A stretch of DNA of 64,000 nt, taken from assembly GCF_030253575.1 (NCBI RefSeq), contig NC_080568.1, forward strand, positions 25,423,501 to 25,487,500, read 5' to 3'. Below, in pieces: positions 44,089-56,428 of this stretch. Position 1 is the first letter of the stretch. The number at the start of each line of letters is the position of its first letter. The stretch comes from Rhododendron vialii. Lineage: Eukaryota; Streptophyta; Magnoliopsida; Ericales; Ericaceae. Made by a program: the position numbers and the translations under genes. The notes beneath the pieces were generated by a model. That model did no database searches, had not been told where the DNA came from, and was given only the letters and a program-made list of their open reading frames with translations.

Positions 44089-45720
44089 AGCTTCACTTTG
44101 ATTCTTTTACCCTATATCCTACACGCAGACATAAATAATTCTTCAGGAGGACATAAGAATAGTACCCTAAGTAGTCTCTAAAAGGTTGTGAGGTAAAAAG
44201 ATACTGAAATCAGTTATTATCTTTAGAAAACTATTTTTCTCCATTATCTCATCCGTTATAATATTGTCAATCTCATTAATTGATGTCAGAAGTCTTTGAA
44301 TATGGCCCATCATACCAATTTTTCACCTTAAACTGAAACAATTGCATCTGGCATCATAGGGTATAAATACCGTGGTGCATTTGTAAGACCCCAAAATGGG
44401 GCGCGTTTTATAGAAATAAACAAGGTTAAGTGCTATTGGTTTATCTGTTAAATTATCCGAGGTGAATCATCGCAAAATAAAATCACACCAGAGTCTGAAG
44501 CAGTCAATGAACCCTGAGGGTCAACTAAGGCTGGAACTATTCCTGCCAAAAACAAGGGAACTACTTCTCATCCTAAGAGTCCGCGGATATGATAGAGTCC
44601 CCTCTCTGTCGGGTCTCTCCGAGTTTCTACTACAAAGTAGCACTTCCGCTATTCAATCATAGAATCGATTCTGATCATGCTGAAAAAGCCCTTTTCTATC
44701 TTATTTTACTCGCAGAGCACTGACAAGAAAGAGAGGGCTGTAAAACAAAACACAACAAATAGTTTTTTATGTTTACCCCCTAGAAACCTAGGGCGTGATG
44801 AACTTACATTGGCCTACATTTATAAAGCTCAAGTGCAGTACAAATTCCTAAACCACTATATAAATCACCGGAAAAAAACGCAGAGAATTCCACCAAGTAC
44901 GTGAGACAAAGTACCCACGACTCTACATGCAATAACTCAATTGAAAGTAATAACGACAATTGATTCTTTCTGCTTCCTAAAACTAGTAATTAAGTGTTAG
45001 GTCAGGGCCGGCCCTGGTCAGAGGCTAGAAAGCCACGGCTACACCCTATTATGTTGAAGCATCTAAATTACCCACGTAAACGAGAGAGAGAGAGAGAGAG
45101 ACCTGCTTCTTGTCGTCGGCGAAGCTGCTGAGCCTTGGGTGCTATTTTAAAGGGTTTGTTCGGAACTCGGAGAAACAAGAAGGCGAGAGGAGGGAAAATA
45201 AAAGAAACATTGGTAGGAAGTACTAGACGGAAGAAACTAACAAAATTACACTGACCTCTCCTGAAGTTTCTGATAAATATACTAATTTCCCCTGTGATTT
45301 CTAAAAATACTGTCAGCCCCCTTCCTTTTGAAACAATTGTTCAGATTGCCCCTTTCGTCGATCTCCGTTAGTTTCCTTAACGGATTATGTTTTTTTTTAT
45401 TTACAAAAGTGCTACACACAACGGTTGTGTAAAACACAACACACAACCAATCTCTAGCAGTCCATTGCTGTAATAAATTGCCAGAATTCGCTCAAACTCT
45501 TCCCCATAAAAGTTAAACTTTTCCTTGGAAGAGTTTTTATAAAATTTAAACCGTCCAAATACATCTGGACGGTTAGAATTACGCACACAACACACATAAG
45601 TGCATTAATGGATTTTTTTTTTTTGGGAATTTTTGTTGATTTGAAGAAATAAGTACACGCTACAAAGGTTAAGATGTAACTATTTAGTCAACACAAAAAA
45701 GACAAGTTGTAATGAAGAAA
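44089..45720. other. CCDC12 5' UTR/intron and promoter region
   Basis: Holds the probable CCDC12 leader on the minus strand (upstream exon about 45102-45180, ending at a GA repeat at 45082-45101) and its promoter. A weak inverted repeat lies at about 45408-45600, and a related piece (GCACAACCGTTGTG...CGTAATTCTGAC) at 45895-45950. No other gene seen. Confidence 0.4.
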
Positions 45721-45724
45721 CTAA

Positions 45725-45803
45725 GGCTCTGTTTGGTAAAGCCGTCAGTTTTTTATTTTTTGTTTATAAAAAAATGAAAATAATTTTTTTTTCAAACAGA
45801 GCC
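45725..45803. mobile_element. 79-bp Tourist-like mini-element
   Basis: GGCTCTGTTTGG at the left, CAAACAGAGCC at the right, flanked by TAA at 45722-45724 and 45804-45806. It has the same terminus as the 28768 and 28966 elements, reduced to little more than its ends. Confidence 0.8.
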
Positions 45804-46027
45804 TAAAGGGTAGTCTCGACATGTGAAGATTAAAAATAGATTATGTCAATTGTCAACATAATCCGTTGAGCGGATAATAAAAAAAATAAAAATGCTACTT
45901 GCACAACCGTTGTGTTGGTTGTGTGCGTAATTCTGACTGTCCAGATGTGGAGTTGTGGTTTCTTCCAAAATTAAAACAAAACGTACATCGACTGACCTAA
46001 CAATATTTGATGTGGCTAAATAGTCTA

Positions 46028-46820
46028 TCTCTATCTCTATTATAAAACAGAAGGGTGTGGGGACAAGTTGTTGCAACGGTTCAGATTTGTTTGATCCAAG
46101 GGTTGAGATGTATTTTTTCACATTTTATGAAAGTATCCACATTTACCCATCATATTACATAAATGACATCTGTTGTCTAATAGGAAAAAAAATTGAGAAT
46201 TCAAATTTCACAGCTCTCTCTCTCTTTCTCTCTCCGTGTGTGTGAAAACAAAAAAGGGGGAAAGCAATTCTCCTTGCTTCCTTCTTACGAGACCTTTCCT
46301 CCCCTATGGGTTGACTGTCTTTGGGGAAGGGGCTCCCCCCTTGACTGCCGAGCACTGGGACCGTCCACTCCTCCTCGACAGTCAAATCCATCGGGAGAAA
46401 TCAAATCGGGAGAGGTATTTTTTGTTGCCCACCATGTATTTGTTTAAATGCCCTCTTCTATTTTGTATACATTTCCTCCAAAATCTGGAGAGGTATTTTC
46501 TGTTGCTCACCACGTGTTTGTTAAATGCTCTTTTCTATTTTGTAGAGCTGTAGAGACTTTGTGGGGTTTTTTTTTTCCCATTTTGAACAGCATTCTGCAT
46601 AATTTCATGAGTTGCTAATTTCTTCACTACACTGTTTGCGTATTCGCTTACTACATATCAATAAAAAAAAAAACTTCGCCGTTCAAAAAAAGAGAGGTTA
46701 ATTTTCAGCAATTTGTAACTACCTAAAAATTGAAATAATGTTTTGAGCCACTATCAAGATTTAAAGAGTATTTTAATTCCAATAGAAATGAGTAGTGCAG
46801 TAGGCACGGGCAATCACTAG
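46028..46820 (+). mobile_element. Non-autonomous Helitron-like element
   Basis: The 5' end reads A|TCTCTATCTCTATTATAAAA and the 3' end GTGCAGTAGGCACGGGCAATCACTAG|T: terminal TC and CTAG, insertion between A and T, and a short GTGC/GCAC stem 13 bases before the end, as in plant Helitrons. The exact 5' base could also be 46034. There is no Rep/helicase frame. Inside, a block of about 60 bp beginning GAGAGGTATTTT is duplicated (about 46410-46471 and 46488-46547) with several differences. Confidence 0.65.
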
Positions 46821-46938
46821 TCTTAGAATATTACGCAACGGTGTCCCAAAAATCACTTACTAATACTTCATCAAATCAAGACAAAAAAACTTATGTATTT
46901 TTGGGTATTTATTAATTTCTTGGGGGAGAAAGACGTTA

Positions 46939-47177
46939 GGCTCCGTTCCGGAAACGGAAAAAAGCCCTTATTTTTTAAGAAGGCAATTTCAAGCTCAAAA
47001 ATGAGGGGTTTATTGAAATCTAAAAATATACACTATGGATCTTGTTTGAAAGATCTCATTGAGATCTTTTATACGATGCAAAAAAAATTAAAAATTTATT
47101 TTTCATTTACATTATTTTTGAGTTTGAAAATGTGAAATAAGCTGCTTATTTTTTAAGAAGGTTTCTGGAACGGGATC
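46939..47177. mobile_element. Tourist-like MITE
   Basis: The left GGCTCCGTTCCGGAAAC mirrors the right GTTTCTGGAACGGGATC. Flanks are TTA (46936-46938) and TAA (47178-47180). The inner arms contain mirrored TTATTTTTTAAGAAGG words in direct orientation near both ends. Confidence 0.7.
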
Positions 47178-47180
47178 TAA

Positions 47181-48760
47181 TCACGACCATCACCCACGTG
47201 TACCGTCAACTCCAGCCACACGTATTGATTTTAGTGGCCTCCCTAGTTCTGGTGTCGTATCATTTTTTCTCGCCCTGAAATACTCTAGTACTAACCAACA
47301 AAAAGAAAACAAAAATAAATAAAAATCAGTGTGAAAATACCCGTGAATGCACTGACTGAATGGGGGCTAGCCACGAAATATTAGTATTCAGCCGTTCAAA
47401 TTACAATTGGCCACAATTTACATGTGGTACCAGCCAAAACTAGACGTGTGAACACCCTCCAGGGGAAGACCTAAGAATATGGCTGCAAGCGAACTGAAAG
47501 CAACTCGAAGCTCTATTCGTTAAAGCAAGACAAGGCTCGTTTTAGTTATCGAGCTGAGTTTGAGTTCGAGCTTTAAATTTATGTAGTAACCGAATCAAAC
47601 TTAACACTCTAAAGCTCGGCTTGTTTATACAAACTCGTGTAAAATAAATTCGGCTCGACTACTTAATACAGTTTGACGCACCGTACGACTACTTATTTGT
47701 TGAGATATAATCTATAAACAGTTTTGATTACTGCTGCACGTTTTAAATCTGGGGTGTTTCCACTAACAAAAAAAAAGGTTAAAAACTTAACGCATTTACC
47801 ATCTCGTTTCACACTAACAAAAAAATTTCAACAATTTACCATATTGTTTCCACTAAAAGAAAAGTGGTCAACAAAAGCCTTTTTACTTATAAATCCATCA
47901 ACAATTTATTCATTATTGAAAACAACTAACATTTCTTAACAATTTACTACCGAAAACATTTAAAAACTTTTCAATAAAAAAAAAATTATAAATTTTTCAT
48001 TACCGAAAACACTCCCGAATCTCTACAAGAACCAAACTCGATGATAGTGGGCAGGAGCACGTCAAAGCACCCAAACCGAAATTCTTATGTACGTGACAGT
48101 ACTCGATTCTCTCGTATAATTTCAGCCAAAATCACTCAATTGCAATACTCCTCTCATATTCTAGATTACTTCGGATTGATGTTGTGCAGTGAGTCGAGCA
48201 GTTAGATTGTGCATTCAACGGCTCGGATTTCATCTCGGCAATGAATGACTCTCGATCGTTTGTTGTCGAAATGAAATTTAAGCCGTCGAATATACGATCT
48301 GACGGCTTGGAGCTGCGCACATCACTGCAGAGCACCCTCCCCAATTCGTACAAGTGTCCTCGTGCCACATGGTAGGTAGCAAAGCATGGTCCCAAATTAC
48401 CAACCCTCCCGGCCGTCGAGCAATACAAATAGCAAGGCTTGTTTATTTGCATCTGTACATTCCATCCATATCTTTGCAAGTAGTATCAGGGTTGGCTGCT
48501 GAAACCCTCCGTATTTCTCTCCGTTACCAAACCAAATCCAACGCTATTTATTTATTATTATTCTCTTCCCTTTCCTGATTCTCGAGGAGGGTTCTTCATC
48601 TTCTACCTACCGATACCGTTCTCGCCCGATTCTGCCTAAGCGGTACCTTTTTATTGACCCTAATATGTTACTATTTGTTTGCGGTTGTTAATTTGTCTTT
48701 GTTTGGGGTTTCGATTTGTGGGGTTTTGACATGATAATCAATTTGATGCAGTGGTTGAAA
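47181..48760. other. Promoter and leader of the DUF760 gene
   Basis: Intergenic DNA. At about 48150-48360 is a repeat (AACGGCTCGGAT.., GACGGCTTGGAGCTGCGCA, CACTGCAGAGCACCCTCCCC) that is related to 57780-57925. A leader intron is likely just before the start codon (donor AGCG|GTACCT at 48643, acceptor GATGCAG ending 48751). Confidence 0.45.
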
Positions 48761-51700
48761 ATGGGACCGGCGACTGTTTTCCAGCCTTGTTCACATCTAG
48801 TATTTCCATCCCAATCGGGGATTTCGATTTCCGGTGGACTCAACTCTGTGCGCTTTTGTTCCAAATCGTGGGTTTCTTCTACTGTTTCGGCTAAGGTATC
48901 TTCACATAAGCTGGATATCCTATTGAGCAGTTACACATGTGTGATAACCTTTTTGATTGCTCTCGTGCTTTCTTTTCCGGGCTTTTCTTAGTCTTCTGAT
49001 TTATTAATTATGGCTGTGATGTCTTGCACAGAATTTATTGGAAGAACTTCAGTTATCGCATTATTTTTTAGTCTAGTTACGTGCTTGTATGCGGGTGTCC
49101 TTAGCAATCTTCAGCTTTAGAGTGTTCTCGATCTATGAGTTTCATGCTTTGTCCGGTTTTGTTCTTTACTGATTCGTGTATGGCTACTGTGACTTGTCCA
49201 GAATTTGATGGAAATATAAGGGAGAACTGAATCGTACTTATAAAAAATAAAAAAAAAATTCAGTTATCTTGTAAAGTTTGGTTCCGGTTATGTTCTTGCT
49301 ATCCTGATTTCATGCTTTTTACGGATTTTGCTGAATTTTGGGGTTGAGTATGGCTACGAGGATTGACAATATGCCCTGGTATTTATGGGAAAGGCAAAGG
49401 ATAATTTCAGTTTTGAATGGATTTTTACTTTGCGTTCATTTGTTTTGTTCCTATGTTTATTTATTGCCTGTTCGCATAGGCTTGGTGTTGAGATACCTCA
49501 ATACTTGTTGAGAAGTTATCGTTGCTTTTGATTTGTTTGGCAAAGCAAGCCGGATGGGTATTGGATTGCAATTCACAGCTGTTCATTGTTCATCAGGAGT
49601 TAATTTAATAGTGGTAGCAAATATCAATAACAAAGTGTTTTGTTATTTACCTACGTAGTATGGAAAAATTAAGAAAATCCTAGATTGTGAAGAATAATAA
49701 TGCTAATTTTGATAAAGAAAAAATTCATATTTTATTGATCTATCAATAAAAAAATTTAATAAGTTGACTGATGACATCCAAAGACGTGATACCTCTTTAT
49801 ATGAAAACTATGTGGATAATCTCTTCTACCAATCTACCAATACGCCAATTTAGATATGAAACAAAAATTGTTTACTTAGAAGTAATACGAACAGAAAAAC
49901 TTTAGATGCTTCTATTGGCTACCTAAAAGTTAAAACAATGCTAGTTTTATCTGCTTGAAGCACCTATATGGGAGTTTTTGTATGCTTTAGCCTCTTCGCC
50001 AAAGTTTAGAGGGTGGGGGAAACCTCCCTACATATTATTTCTCCTGGACCGTGCGGCTGTCTGATGACATCCCTTTTGTAATGGTGAGGTGTTTTATGAT
50101 ATGTAGTTGTAACTCACTTGTTAGTCCCATTTGTAGAAACTTATGTGCCATTTTTCTAAGAAGTTATAGTTTTTGTACCAATTGGGGAAAGCAAATAATC
50201 CTGTTTTATTATCTGCAATTTTTTATGGGATTGGTGAAGATTGATGCTGTTAGGCTTGGAATGTGATCCAACAAGAAAGTATTGATTTAATGGTTTGTTT
50301 TTCAGCAATTTTACATGAAATCAAGTGCGGGGTGTGGTGTTGGTATGTGTCTTATTGTCATGCTCAAAGTACAACGATGACAAGATCTCATTCTCCAGAA
50401 AAACTTCTTTTTCTCATCAACATAGAAGATATTTGTCATAAACATATTTGTCGGGACATGCTCAAAATTAAACATGTTAAAGGTTAAAACACGGTTACTT
50501 GCTAAATTTGAACAGCCCGTGTAACATGGTTTCTATGTAAGGTACTACTACTTATCTCGACAGTTAAATGGATCAGTTAGGGCCAGACAAGCTTGAGGTC
50601 TGGACTAGTTTTATCCAGGTTTGGCTGTTACAAAGTTTTGGGTCATCTATTTCAATTGTGACGTGATCTGATTTTAAGACACCATGGAAATGAAGATATA
50701 TGATTTGCATCTTCAATTTGCAGCTTTTCATAAAAAGCGTTAATTTGTTACCAAAACAACTACTACTGTATAGCTGTAGTGGCCTCTCCTAAGAATCTTG
50801 ATAGTTAGAAATATGAAATTTCCCTTTTAAAGATAATTATGAGCTGAGTATTTGTCATTTAGAAATATTGTCTGTACATCATGGACCTTATCATGAAATG
50901 AATTAACTAATTATTTGGAAACTTAGTATATCAACCAATTGATACCATAAAGTGGGCCAACTTTTTGGCATTGTTGAAAAATAACAGCAAATAGTACTTA
51001 TTTATATGCAGATCTGCCTTTAATTTAAGCTCTTGTGATTAGATTTCAGGGCTATGGTTATTCTTTCTTTGTTGTCAGTTAGTTCTTATTTAGGTTACAA
51101 GTTGTAGGTATGGTTGAAAATCGTCAAACCTATTACCAAGGAAGACTATTTGACCTTCCAATTGCTTACAGACACGTGGCAGCGGGACCCGCGGAGAAAA
51201 GTAGCCTCGGTCAGATCTTTATCCAACGAAGGATAGTTGACCACCCAATGAGAAAAAGGCACGTGAATGCGCGAGAGGGATATTAGTCCCCGCGGAAGTC
51301 GTCCGCGGGAAGCTACCGCGGAGCCCCGATGTTACCGCGGAATTATGAGACGCATCCTGAAATAAATCCTATCAGAGGGGGACTGTGTGACTACAAAAGA
51401 TGATATTAAAAAATTCTCGGAGTCCCGTCCTAGCCTAGAGGCAGGGTCCGGGAGGGACCCCGCGGAGAACGTACGATCGCCGCGGTTCGCGACCTCGCTC
51501 CAGCGGGATTAGGGGAATTTCTTGTGGCTTGGTGGCTTGGGATTGAGGTATCGCCACGGGGTTACGAGCCGCTCCCCGGACAAGTGTCCGCGGAAAGGGC
51601 AAGTTTCCCCAAGGCCAGGAGGTACGGAGGGAACACGTGTCAGAATTTAATAGGAGCGCCGTCTTGGGTCTGACCTAGGTCCAGGTGCCCTATAAATACC

Positions 51701-53889
51701 CCTGACATTCCCAATGATGAGAGAGGACCTTTTTTTGGGAGAGAGTGTGTGAGCACTGAATTTGAGGAAGGAGAACATTCTTCCTCAGAGAAAAGGAGTG
51801 ACCTCACTCACTCAAGCCCTGAAAAGGTCAAATACCCCGCGGAGAACAAGAGAGACACGCTGCCTCTGTTCCGTCTGTACCTTCCGCTCTTTCCCTCATC
51901 TCACAAGATTTCTTCCCTCTTCCTTTCACTAATCATCAACCAATCACACCTCTCCAGCTCACTAACACTTACACGTAAGCAATTCCCACGAAACCCTCCT
52001 CCTACACAAGTCAAAACACAGTACGTTCTAATAAGCAAGTCTACTTATTTATGGTGATAATTGAAACTGTATGTGGTCATTCAGTACATGCTGTGCCAAA
52101 TTGTAATGCTAAGTTTAAGTTTGACTTGCGTTGGCAAGTCCATTTAGAAATTAGAGTTGACACTATCTTGTCTACACAGGAATTAGGTTTTAAGAGGCTC
52201 TGAACTCAAGCTTGACTTGCGCTTTGCTATTAAGTTCGAAAATTTGGGTTTGCTTTTATCTAGTATTGGCTAAGCAATAATATGATTGTAGAAGGCTAAT
52301 TACTAGTCTCTCTGTCTAGACTCTAATCCTGGCATTTGTGAGATATCTAGCTTGGACCATGAATGGACTTCGTTTTCCACCTTAAAACCAAATTATGATA
52401 ACACTGACTTAGATAGGGATATCTAGCTTCGCGAGTAAGGAATATGTGGTTTATTCTTTCATTTTTGGTGGCCCTTGTATTGCTTATTTGGAATTTCATG
52501 TGGCTAATGTTAAAGCTCTGAATTGATCTTCTCGCAGAAATACCCCTTTGTTTCTAACTTGAAGTCAAGGCAAAGAAGAATGGGATCTGGGAGCAGGAAA
52601 TTCTCTGTAATCAGGGCGTCGTCTTCTGATGCAGCGGAGCCTGCTGCTCCTTTTGCTCCACTTCAGCTTGAGTCTCCAGTGGGGCAGTTCCTGTCTCAGA
52701 TTTTAGCGAGCCACCCTCATCTTGTCCCAGCTGCAGCGGAGCAGCAGCTTGAACAGCTTCAAACTGACCGGGATGCTGAAAAACAAAAGGAAGAGCCCTC
52801 TGCTTCTGGTACTGATCTAGTATTGTACAGGTTAGCAACGTATGTAATGATATACTGGTAAATTGGTAATTGACGGTGTTTGATTCCGGGTACTCCTGAA
52901 ACTCTGATCGAAAATGATAGTTTCATGTATTGGGTGATGTTAGTGGACAAAATGTCAAATTTTCTTTATCTGCATGTCTTGTTTCTAAGTGGCTGAGAAA
53001 AATAGATTGTAATATTAAAGTGAGAAACAAGTTTGTTGATGGGTTTTGTAATTTTAGGAGAATTGCTGAAGTGAAGGCTAATGAGAGGAGAAAGGCTTTG
53101 GAAGAGATACTCTACGCTTTGATTGTGCAGAAGTTCATAGATGTCAATGTTTCTCTGGTACCTACCATAACACCTTCATTGTCTGACCCATCTGGGCGAG
53201 TTGACAGGTGGCCCGCTGAAGATGAGAAGCTTGAGCGTTTGCACTCTCCTGAAGCCTATGAGATGATCCAGAACCACTTGGCTTTGATACTAGGAAATCG
53301 TTTGGGAGATTCCACCTCTGTAGCCCAGATAAGTAAACTCAGGGTGGGCCAGGTTTATGCCGCGTCTGTCATGTATGGCTACTTCCTCAAGCGGGTTGAC
53401 CAGAGGTTTCAGCTCGAGAAGACCATGAAGATCCTTCCACGTGGGGTAGTTGATGAAGAGATCAGTGTTCAAAAAGCTTTTCAGGAGGAGACGGGTACCA
53501 GAGGTACTGGAAATGAGGACTTGCTGAAATCTGGGCAATCTCACCCCGAAGTCTCGTGGGCTAGCCCCCCTGGTGGTTCTGGCACTGGGATTAAGACTTC
53601 ACGACTAAGAAACTATGTGATGTCATTGGACGGGGACACGCTTCAGAGATACGCAACCATAAGATCCCAAGAGGCTGTTGCCATTGTCGAGAATCACACT
53701 GAAGCATTGTTTGGTAGGCCTGAGATAGTTATTACCCCTGAAGGGACTGTTGATTCTTCCACGGATGAACTCATCAAGATAAGCTTTGGCGGTTTGAGGA
53801 GACTTGTGCTGGAGGCTGTGACTTTTGGCTCTTTCCTCTGGGATGTTGAGAGCTATGTGGATTCGAGGTACCATTTTGTGACGAATTAG
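48761..53889 (+). CDS. Chloroplast DUF760 protein (UV-B-induced protein type), 3 exons, 419 aa
   Basis: Exons: 48761-48895, 52538-52830, 53058-53889. GT-AG borders, 420 codons including the stop. The N-terminal 60-70 residues are rich in Ser, Arg and hydroxylated residues with no acidic residue before about 70, a typical plastid transit peptide, ending near FSVIRASSSDAAEP. The mature part holds two copies of the DUF760 helical unit, about residues 85-240 (SPVGQFLSQIL..., RLHSPEAYEMIQNHLALILG, AASVMYGYFLKRVDQRFQLE) and 310-419 (LRNYVMSLDGDTLQRYATIR, EAVAIVENHTEALFG, ...SFGGLRRLVLEAVTFGSFLW). Arabidopsis At3g17800 belongs to this family. Its biochemical role is unknown to me. Intron 1 (3.6 kb) contains a solo LTR. 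Confidence 0.9.
51103..52006 (+). mobile_element. Solo LTR (904 bp) in sense orientation in DUF760 intron 1
   Basis: It begins TGTAGGTATGG and ends CCTCCTACA (TGTAG...CTACA inverted tips), flanked by a perfect 5-bp duplication CAAGT (51098-51102, 52007-52011). It is GC-richer than the intron, with repeated CCGCGG words. It has a TATA box TATAAAT at 51691-51697 followed by a GA-rich start region, so its promoter would point toward exons 2-3. No internal coding region or second LTR is present, consistent with LTR-LTR recombination. Confidence 0.88.
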
Positions 53890-54172
53890 TTAACCTTCCT
53901 AAACTCGATACATCCATGCCAAAGCAGAATTGCTTGCGGAGGCCAAACTGACCAACTTAAATGCAGCAACTGAAGGAAGTCATGGCGCACTAGAACATTC
54001 GCCTGTATATAGTTTGGTGCTCTATTGATTGATGTTGGTCGGAAAGAGTAGTATTTGTGTTCGTGGTTAGACACCGGACAAGGTCCTGGGTTCTGTCATG
54101 TTAAAAATGTTTATCTTTCTGCAATTTTTTTGGTTCTGTTACTGAAAGTACTTTTGTTAGCGGCAGCCTTAA

Positions 54173-54913
54173 GGCTTGTTTGATAACCTAAATTCAGTAC
54201 TTAGAACTGAATCAATTAAGTAATAGTAAGTGGTTTAGGTTTGATAACGACATTATACATTGCTTAACAAATTAAGTATTACTTAAAATGTAGGCTAAAA
54301 AGTTGAAAAAATTAAGTAATTTTGAGTTACTTAATTCTGGTTGAATTATTGTGTACTTGCATTTAATCACCATCACAACCGCCACCGCCACCACTTTGCC
54401 ACCATCACCACCACTCCACTGCCACCACCATCGCTCCCACCACCACTCCACCACCACCACCACCACACCACCACGACTTCACCACCGGCCAGTCCTCTAC
54501 CACCACCGCTACCGCACCGTCGCTGCCGCCACCACCACAATGCCACCATTGCACAACTATCACTCCACTGACACCACTCACTGTCACCATTACACCATCA
54601 CTCCACTGCCGCCACCACCATTACACCACCACCACTCACTGCCACCATTACATCACCATCACTCCACCACCGCCATTACACCACTATCGCCAGCACTCCA
54701 ACACCACCACCACCACTGCCGCCGCCAGCACTCCATCACCACGGCCACAATCACCATTCCACCATTATTATAATTAAGAGAGAATCGGAACCAAAATTAA
54801 TTTATCATTTTTTTTAATTTAGTACTTAATATATTTACCAAACAGCTTTTCAGCTTAAAAATTTCAGCATTCAGCTATCAGTACTTAAATTTCAGTTTTA
54901 TCAAACAGGTGGC
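54173..54913. mobile_element. MITE-like element carrying a (CAC/CAT)n expansion
   Basis: The left end GGCTTGTTTGATAACCTAAA with TTCAGTACTTAGAACTGAAT mirrors the right end (ATTCAGCTATCAGTACTTAAATTTCAG, then TTTTATCAAACAGGTGGC). Between the arms lies about 400 bp of imperfect CCACCA/CATCAC repeats (54367-54770). The left flank is TAA, the right AAC, so the target duplication is not perfect. Confidence 0.65.
54367..54770. repeat. Imperfect CAC/CAT trinucleotide-rich tract
   Basis: Strong strand asymmetry: almost no G on the plus strand, with CCACCA, CATCAC and CACTGCC units. Open frames across it (His/Thr/Pro-rich on plus, Val/Gly-rich on minus) are by-products of the repeat, not genes. Confidence 0.85.
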
Positions 54914-55528
54914 AACAAGAGTTCCTGCGGCTGCAAACAGCCTCCATGAAGCACGCACTTTTTTATTTTTTAAATTTTTTTGGACATGCTTCTTGAAAAC
55001 TAAAGTAGATCTTTTGCTTTAGTAGATGTTGTGCATTGAAGTTTCGACAATCTAAGCCTACAGGTTTTTCAGAAGGATTTTATTTTCTTAGTTCAGTTCA
55101 AAAAATAAGATCTTTGCTCATGGTTTCAAGGACAAAGCGGACCAAGGATTATATTTCATTCAGGACGCCTCCGAATGAAAGGAGGGGTACTTTCAAAGAT
55201 AAGTGCTGTGTTTGGCTCTGGAGTACCAAACAAGTATAGTACACTAACACAGCACCCCTTCCACCGCTCCATGTGGGGCTTACTCTGCTCCCTCCTTCAG
55301 AAAAAAAAAAAAAAAAAACAGAAATTTTAAAATATTTTTTATGAGGTCCTGTAAAAAAATCACCTCAATCGTATATCGATAGATATGTTTTTTGAATTCG
55401 TAAGGCGAAAATGCTCAACTGCTCAATTTTGCCCTCTACGAATTATTATTTCTCCTAGGAGCCTTTTGTTGTTTTGTTTGTACCCTATAGGAGTCTATTT
55501 CTTGGATTACATATGTCGGGCTTATTTA

Positions 55529-55658
55529 GGAGGTGTTGGGACAAAAAGTCCCCATGGCTTATTGGCTTTCCCGGCAAAATAAGCCTCCTGACACATTGTG
55601 GCTTTTTTGGCTCATTTTTTCCGGGAAAGCCGGCTCATTTTTATTCCCTAACAGCCCC
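55529..55658. mobile_element. 130-bp Tourist-like MITE
   Basis: Ends GGAGGTGTTGGGAC and (inverse) TTCCCTAACAGCCCC, with TTA at 55526-55528 and 55659-55661. Confidence 0.75.
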
Positions 55659-56094
55659 TTAGTTGTTGCAAACTCTCACGAAGTGTAATAAGTTACCGAG
55701 CTTAATCTCGCGTGTTTAAAAGTGTTATGCACGATTCGGATTAAAAATAAACTATTACCGGTCAGAGACATTTATTACTGGTCAAAGTTTAAAAACATAT
55801 CTCAATCATTAATTGTTGAAACGGACGGGTGAGATTGTGCGCCTTCGTGAATAACTTATTTACGGCTCCTCCGTGAAAAAGTAATTCTCAACTCTCACAT
55901 TATTGATGAAGTATTCCACTGTTGTAATTCTCACGATACAGGTAAATGTTTTCTTGTACCACATGATATAAAAAAGAGAGCTTGCGGGATCTCACCAAAA
56001 GACCAAAACTGCAACACGTGAAAATTTGAAGAAAAATAGGCAAGCTGCCTTTTTACTACAAAACTAAATTTGGTTCATGCATCAAGGTGAGATG

Positions 56095-56301
56095 GAGAAA
56101 TTTTTGGGTGCCAAGTGGCGGTACCCGTCAGCAATTTTAGCCGTCCAAACGTGTTTTGGACGGTCCAGATCTCTCCCCTAACCCGATCACTCTCTCTCCT
56201 TTTTTTCTCTCTCTAAAATCCGGACCGTCCACGTTTGGATAGCTGAAATCGCCGACAGAATACCACGTGTGTGGTACCTGCCCGGCAACCAAAAACTTCT
56301 C
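56095..56301. mobile_element. Mutator-type MITE with 9-bp target duplication
   Basis: 207 bp. The left GAGAAATTTTTGGGTGCC mirrors the right GGCAACCAAAAACTTCTC, and inner arms pair (GGTACC, TTTTAGCCGTCCAAACGTG against CACGTTTGGATAGCTGAAA). The perfect 9-bp direct repeat GGTGAGATG flanks it (56086-56094, 56302-56310). A 9-bp duplication is the mark of MULEs. Confidence 0.9.
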
Positions 56302-56428
56302 GGTGAGATGAGTTTATAACTCCCTTGCAACACACAGTTTTCTTTGAATAAAAATCAATAAATTTCCAACATTCACTACAATGAAGCTTCCACAAATTCC
56401 CATACAAACAGAAAGGGGCCTGGCATTT

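Noticed and set aside
46193..46553. Plus-strand frames of 84-105 codons
   Set aside because: They lie inside the Helitron-like element, overlap each other in different frames and show no protein features.
54367..54770. Regular short repeats considered as a CRISPR-like array
   Set aside because: Units are 3-6 bp and variable with no spacer structure; the genome is eukaryotic.
54341..54773. His/Thr/Pro-rich and Val/Gly-rich open frames of up to 140 codons
   Set aside because: Produced by the CAC/CAT repeat tract; no start context, no splice sites, no protein family.
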